A DNA stretch of 64,000 nt, taken from assembly GCF_900129215.1 (NCBI RefSeq), contig NZ_FQUQ01000009.1, forward strand, positions 62,001-126,000, written 5' to 3'. Each line of letters opens with the position of its first letter. The stretch's first letter is position 1. A program made the position numbers and the translations under genes. The stretch comes from Pedobacter caeni (GTDB lineage Bacteria; Bacteroidota; Bacteroidia; Sphingobacteriales; Sphingobacteriaceae). The notes under the pieces are model-generated. The model was not told the origin of the DNA. It saw nothing but the letters and a program-made list of their open reading frames with translations, and searched no databases. Shown here one piece after another: positions 61,242-64,000 of the stretch.

Positions 61242-64000
61242 ATGAAAAAAGTTTTTTACGCCCTTACTGCTGCCTTGTTGTTTTCCAATACGGTTACCCA
61301 GGCTCAGGATCAACCTTATTTTACCTCGAATCCTGCATTAACTCCGGATGCTCAGACTGTCGTATTTAGTTACGAAGGTGATCTTTGGAAAGTGTCGGCC
61401 ACAGGGGGGGCTGCCAGCCGGCTTACTGCAATGACTGGCAATGAAATCAATCCGAAAGTTTCCCCAGACGGAAAATGGCTTGCTTTCTCGTCCAATCAGT
61501 TTGGAAATTATGATGTATACCTGATGCCAATGGCAGGGGGGACTGTAAAACAACTTACTTTTCATGATGCGGCAGACGAAGTGGAAAACTGGAGCTGGGA
61601 CTCAAAAACCATTTATTTTACTTCAGGAAGGTATAATAACTACACAGCCTATAAAGTTGGAATTGAAGGGGGTACGGCAAGTCGTCTGTTTGATCATTAT
61701 TTTAATACCATTCATAACGTGGCCGAAGCACCCAATGGAGAATTGTTTTTCAATGATACCTGGGAAAGCAAAAGTGCGGCTAACCGCAAGCGTTATAAAG
61801 GAGCTTATAATCCGGATATCCAATCCTGGAACCCTAAAACAAAAACTTACAAACAATATACCGATTATAAAGGCAAGGACCTATGGGCTACCCTGGATAA
61901 AAACGGCAATGTCTTCTTTGCTTCGGATGAATGGAACGATGAATACAACCTGTACACTTTTAAAGCAGGGAAAAAAACAAGGCTGACAGATTTTAAGACT
62001 GCTATAAAGCGTCCTGTGGCTGCTGCCAATGGAAATAAAATAGTCTTCGAGAGAGATTATCAACTTTATCTATATGATGTAGCCAGTCAGAAATCAGAGA
62101 AGATCAATATCAGTATTTCCAGAAATGACATCCTGAAAAAGGAGCAGGAGTTTGATGTCCGGGCTGCTATTACTTCATTTGACCTTTCCCCTGATGGTAA
62201 AAAAATCGCTTTCATCTCCAGAGGAGAGCTTTTTGTGTCTGATGCAGAGGGAAAATTTGTTAAAATGATTAATAGAGGAACAGCCGTAGCCGAACGCGCA
62301 ATGGAAGTGAACTGGCTTTCTGATAACCGTACCCTGATTTTTAACCAGACCGATAAAGGATATCAGAACTGGTTTACCATTGCTGCAGATGGAAAAGGGA
62401 CACTTAAACAGCTCACAAAAGACAGCAGAAATAACAGGGATATCGCCTTTAACAAAGCCCGCACCCAGGCTGTTTATCTTAGTGGCAGGGATGAGGTCCG
62501 CTTGCTTGACCTTAAATCCCTGGAAAGCAAAACCGTTGTAAAGGATGAAATCTGGGCCTTCGGGAACTCTTCACCTTCCTTTTCGCCTAACGGGGAATAC
62601 CTGCTGTTCACCGCCTACCGTAATTTTGAACAAGATATTTTTGTCTACCAGATCAAGGAGAATAAAACGCTTAACTTAACCAATACAGGCGTTTCAGAAG
62701 CCTCTCCAAGGTGGTCTCCGGACGGAAAATACATTTACTTTAACAGTTCCAGAACCAAACCTTCCTATCCTACAGGAATGCAAAATGCGCATATCTACAG
62801 AATGGCTTTGGACGACTATGATGAACCTTACCGCATAGACAAGTTCGACGAACTGTTTACAGAGAAAAAAGAAGATAAGCCAGAAGTAAAAAACACTGCT
62901 AAAAAAGATACAACCAAAACAAAACCTGCAGAAAAGAAAGAAAAGACTCCGGCAGTAATTACCATCAATACTCAAAATATCATGGACCGGATCGACCTTC
63001 AGGGGCCAACTTTCGGAACACAGCAAGGGGTTGAAGTTCTTGCAAAAGGAGATAAAACATATGTGTTTTTCTCTTCTGATCATGAAGCCGGAGTTCCCGG
63101 AATTTACCGTACCGTTACAGAACCATTTGAAAACACTAAAACAGAAAAGGTGACTGAAGGGTATGGAGGAGGTCTTGTTGAAGCAGGAGGCAAATATTAT
63201 ATGGTGGTTCGTGGAGTGATCCATAAATACAATCTGGAGGCGAATAAATTAGACCGCCTGGATATTGGATTTAAATTCAACAGAAACCTCAATGAAGAAT
63301 TTAATCAGATGTTCTACGAAACCTGGGCCGGGCTGGAAGAAAACTTCTATAACGAAACTTTCCATGGCATCGACTGGTTAAAAACACGCGAGCACTATGC
63401 CAGCTATCTTCCATACCTGAACAACCGGACCGACCTTCGGGTGCTGTTAAACGATATGCTGGGAGAATTGAACTCTTCACACCTGGGCTTCAATAGCTTT
63501 GGTAATGAAGAACGTAAAAACCTCAACTATGCAACCAACGAAACCGGAATCATTTTCTCTGATAAAGACCCTTTTAAAGTAGAAAGGATTGTGGCAAGAA
63601 GTAATGCCAGACACACTGGCGTTGACTTGAAGGCAGGAGATGTGATCACCATGGTAGATGGAACAAAGATTGATAAATCTGCAGACCGTGATGCTTACTT
63701 TACCAGCCCTTCCCTCGGACAGGAAATGAGCCTCACCGTGGAGCGTGGCGGAAAAGTGATCCAGACAAAAGTACACCCTCAAAGCTCTGGAGCCTTGCGT
63801 GGCAACCTTTATGATGAATGGATCACCAAAAACCGCGAGCGGGTAAAACAGCTGGGAAATAACCGGATCGCCTATACTTATATGAAAAATATGGGTGGCG
63901 GAGAATTGGAAAACTTTCTGCTGGATATGGTGGCACAGGAGAACAATAAAGAGGGGGTTATCCTCGACCTGCGTTACAATACCGGAGGAAACGTTCATGA
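61242..64000 (+). CDS. Tricorn-like S41 family peptidase (3' end missing)
   Basis: The open frame from ATG 61242 runs off the right edge (919 codons visible). A signal peptide (MKKVFYALTAALLFSN, ending near AQAQ-like TQAQ) is followed by TolB/Tricorn beta-propeller repeats (NPKVSPDGKWLAFSSNQFGN, FDLSPDGKKIAFISRGE, SEASPRWSPDGKYIYF), a Lys-rich linker at about 540-570, a domain with YETWAGLEENFYN, a PDZ-like part (about residue 785, GVDLKAGDVITMVDG) and the beginning of the S41 protease domain (RIAYTYMKNMGGGELENF, GVILDLRYNTGGN). Catalytic Ser is beyond the window. These enzymes degrade peptides in the periplasm. Confidence 0.9.
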   Translation, partial: MKKVFYALTAALLFSNTVTQAQDQPYFTSNPALTPDAQTVVFSYEGDLWKVSATGGAASRLTAMTGNEINPKVSPDGKWLAFSSNQFGNYDVYLMPMAGGTVKQLTFHDAADEVENWSWDSKTIYFTSGRYNNYTAYKVGIEGGTASRLFDHYFNTIHNVAEAPNGELFFNDTWESKSAANRKRYKGAYNPDIQSWNPKTKTYKQYTDYKGKDLWATLDKNGNVFFASDEWNDEYNLYTFKAGKKTRLTDFKTAIKRPVAAANGNKIVFERDYQLYLYDVASQKSEKINISISRNDILKKEQEFDVRAAITSFDLSPDGKKIAFISRGELFVSDAEGKFVKMINRGTAVAERAMEVNWLSDNRTLIFNQTDKGYQNWFTIAADGKGTLKQLTKDSRNNRDIAFNKARTQAVYLSGRDEVRLLDLKSLESKTVVKDEIWAFGNSSPSFSPNGEYLLFTAYRNFEQDIFVYQIKENKTLNLTNTGVSEASPRWSPDGKYIYFNSSRTKPSYPTGMQNAHIYRMALDDYDEPYRIDKFDELFTEKKEDKPEVKNTAKKDTTKTKPAEKKEKTPAVITINTQNIMDRIDLQGPTFGTQQGVEVLAKGDKTYVFFSSDHEAGVPGIYRTVTEPFENTKTEKVTEGYGGGLVEAGGKYYMVVRGVIHKYNLEANKLDRLDIGFKFNRNLNEEFNQMFYETWAGLEENFYNETFHGIDWLKTREHYASYLPYLNNRTDLRVLLNDMLGELNSSHLGFNSFGNEERKNLNYATNETGIIFSDKDPFKVERIVARSNARHTGVDLKAGDVITMVDGTKIDKSADRDAYFTSPSLGQEMSLTVERGGKVIQTKVHPQSSGALRGNLYDEWITKNRERVKQLGNNRIAYTYMKNMGGGELENFLLDMVAQENNKEGVILDLRYNTGGNVH

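Overview
The window looks like chromosomal DNA of a low-GC Bacteroidota bacterium, most like Sphingobacteriaceae such as Pedobacter. The reasons are the SusD-type outer-membrane lipoprotein locus, type IX secretion/gliding genes (gldJ, porV), an exbB-exbD-exbD-tonB operon of Bacteroidetes type, promoters that match the Bacteroidetes -33 TTTG / -7 TAnnTTTG pattern, weak Shine-Dalgarno signals, and a short NuoG. The genus is an inference. No rRNA, tRNA, insertion sequence, prophage or CRISPR array was seen.

Layout. (1) 1-10088: downstream part of a SusC/SusD-type nutrient-capture locus. It holds a SusD cut by the window edge, a fasciclin-like lipoprotein, a delta-60-repeat lipoprotein, two alkaline-phosphatase-fold/LamG lipoproteins with eroded catalytic residues, an intact M60-like metallopeptidase and a discoidin-type lipoprotein. 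No glycoside hydrolase is present, so glycoprotein capture and proteolysis is the best reading. (2) 10146-15826: small ORFs, an orphan ExbD, metK under a SAM-II type riboswitch, a lipid kinase, a SUI1/YciH factor and pckA. (3) 16108-21963: TonB energy-transduction operon with a PstS-like lipoprotein and a TPR protein. (4) 22038-34958: complete 14-gene nuoA-N operon for respiratory complex I. (5) 35004-39408: housekeeping run (DedA, pyrophosphatase, CorC-like, RsmE, DUF4159, biotinyl carrier). (6) 39455-45363: gldJ and porV divergent, ispF, pirin, YceI, a Crp-like regulator and a 52-residue FeoB-associated-type protein. (7) 45414-51543: a compact amidoligase gene set (ATP-grasp with a histone-like tail, GCS2 ligase, class I glutamine amidotransferase, second ATP-grasp-like protein) with two alpha/beta-hydrolases. 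(8) 51534-55959: NAD-binding protein, typA, a double-glycine-leader six-cysteine peptide after a 0.6-kb AT-rich spacer, and an SDR enzyme. (9) 56026-64000: astacin-like protease with a ricin lectin domain, PAP2 phosphatase, AAA ATPase and two glycosyltransferases, and the start of a tricorn-like S41 protease.

How the parts relate. The TonB/ExbBD operon would energise SusCD-type uptake such as the locus at the left end. The nuo operon supplies the proton gradient that ExbBD uses. GldJ and PorV point to type IX secretion.

The most promising uncharacterised systems are the amidoligase cluster, which looks built to make a small peptide-like or amidated metabolite of unknown structure, and the Cys-rich double-glycine peptide, which has no recognisable maturation gene beside it. 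The SAM-II aptamer with its own promoter upstream of metK is the clearest regulatory RNA.
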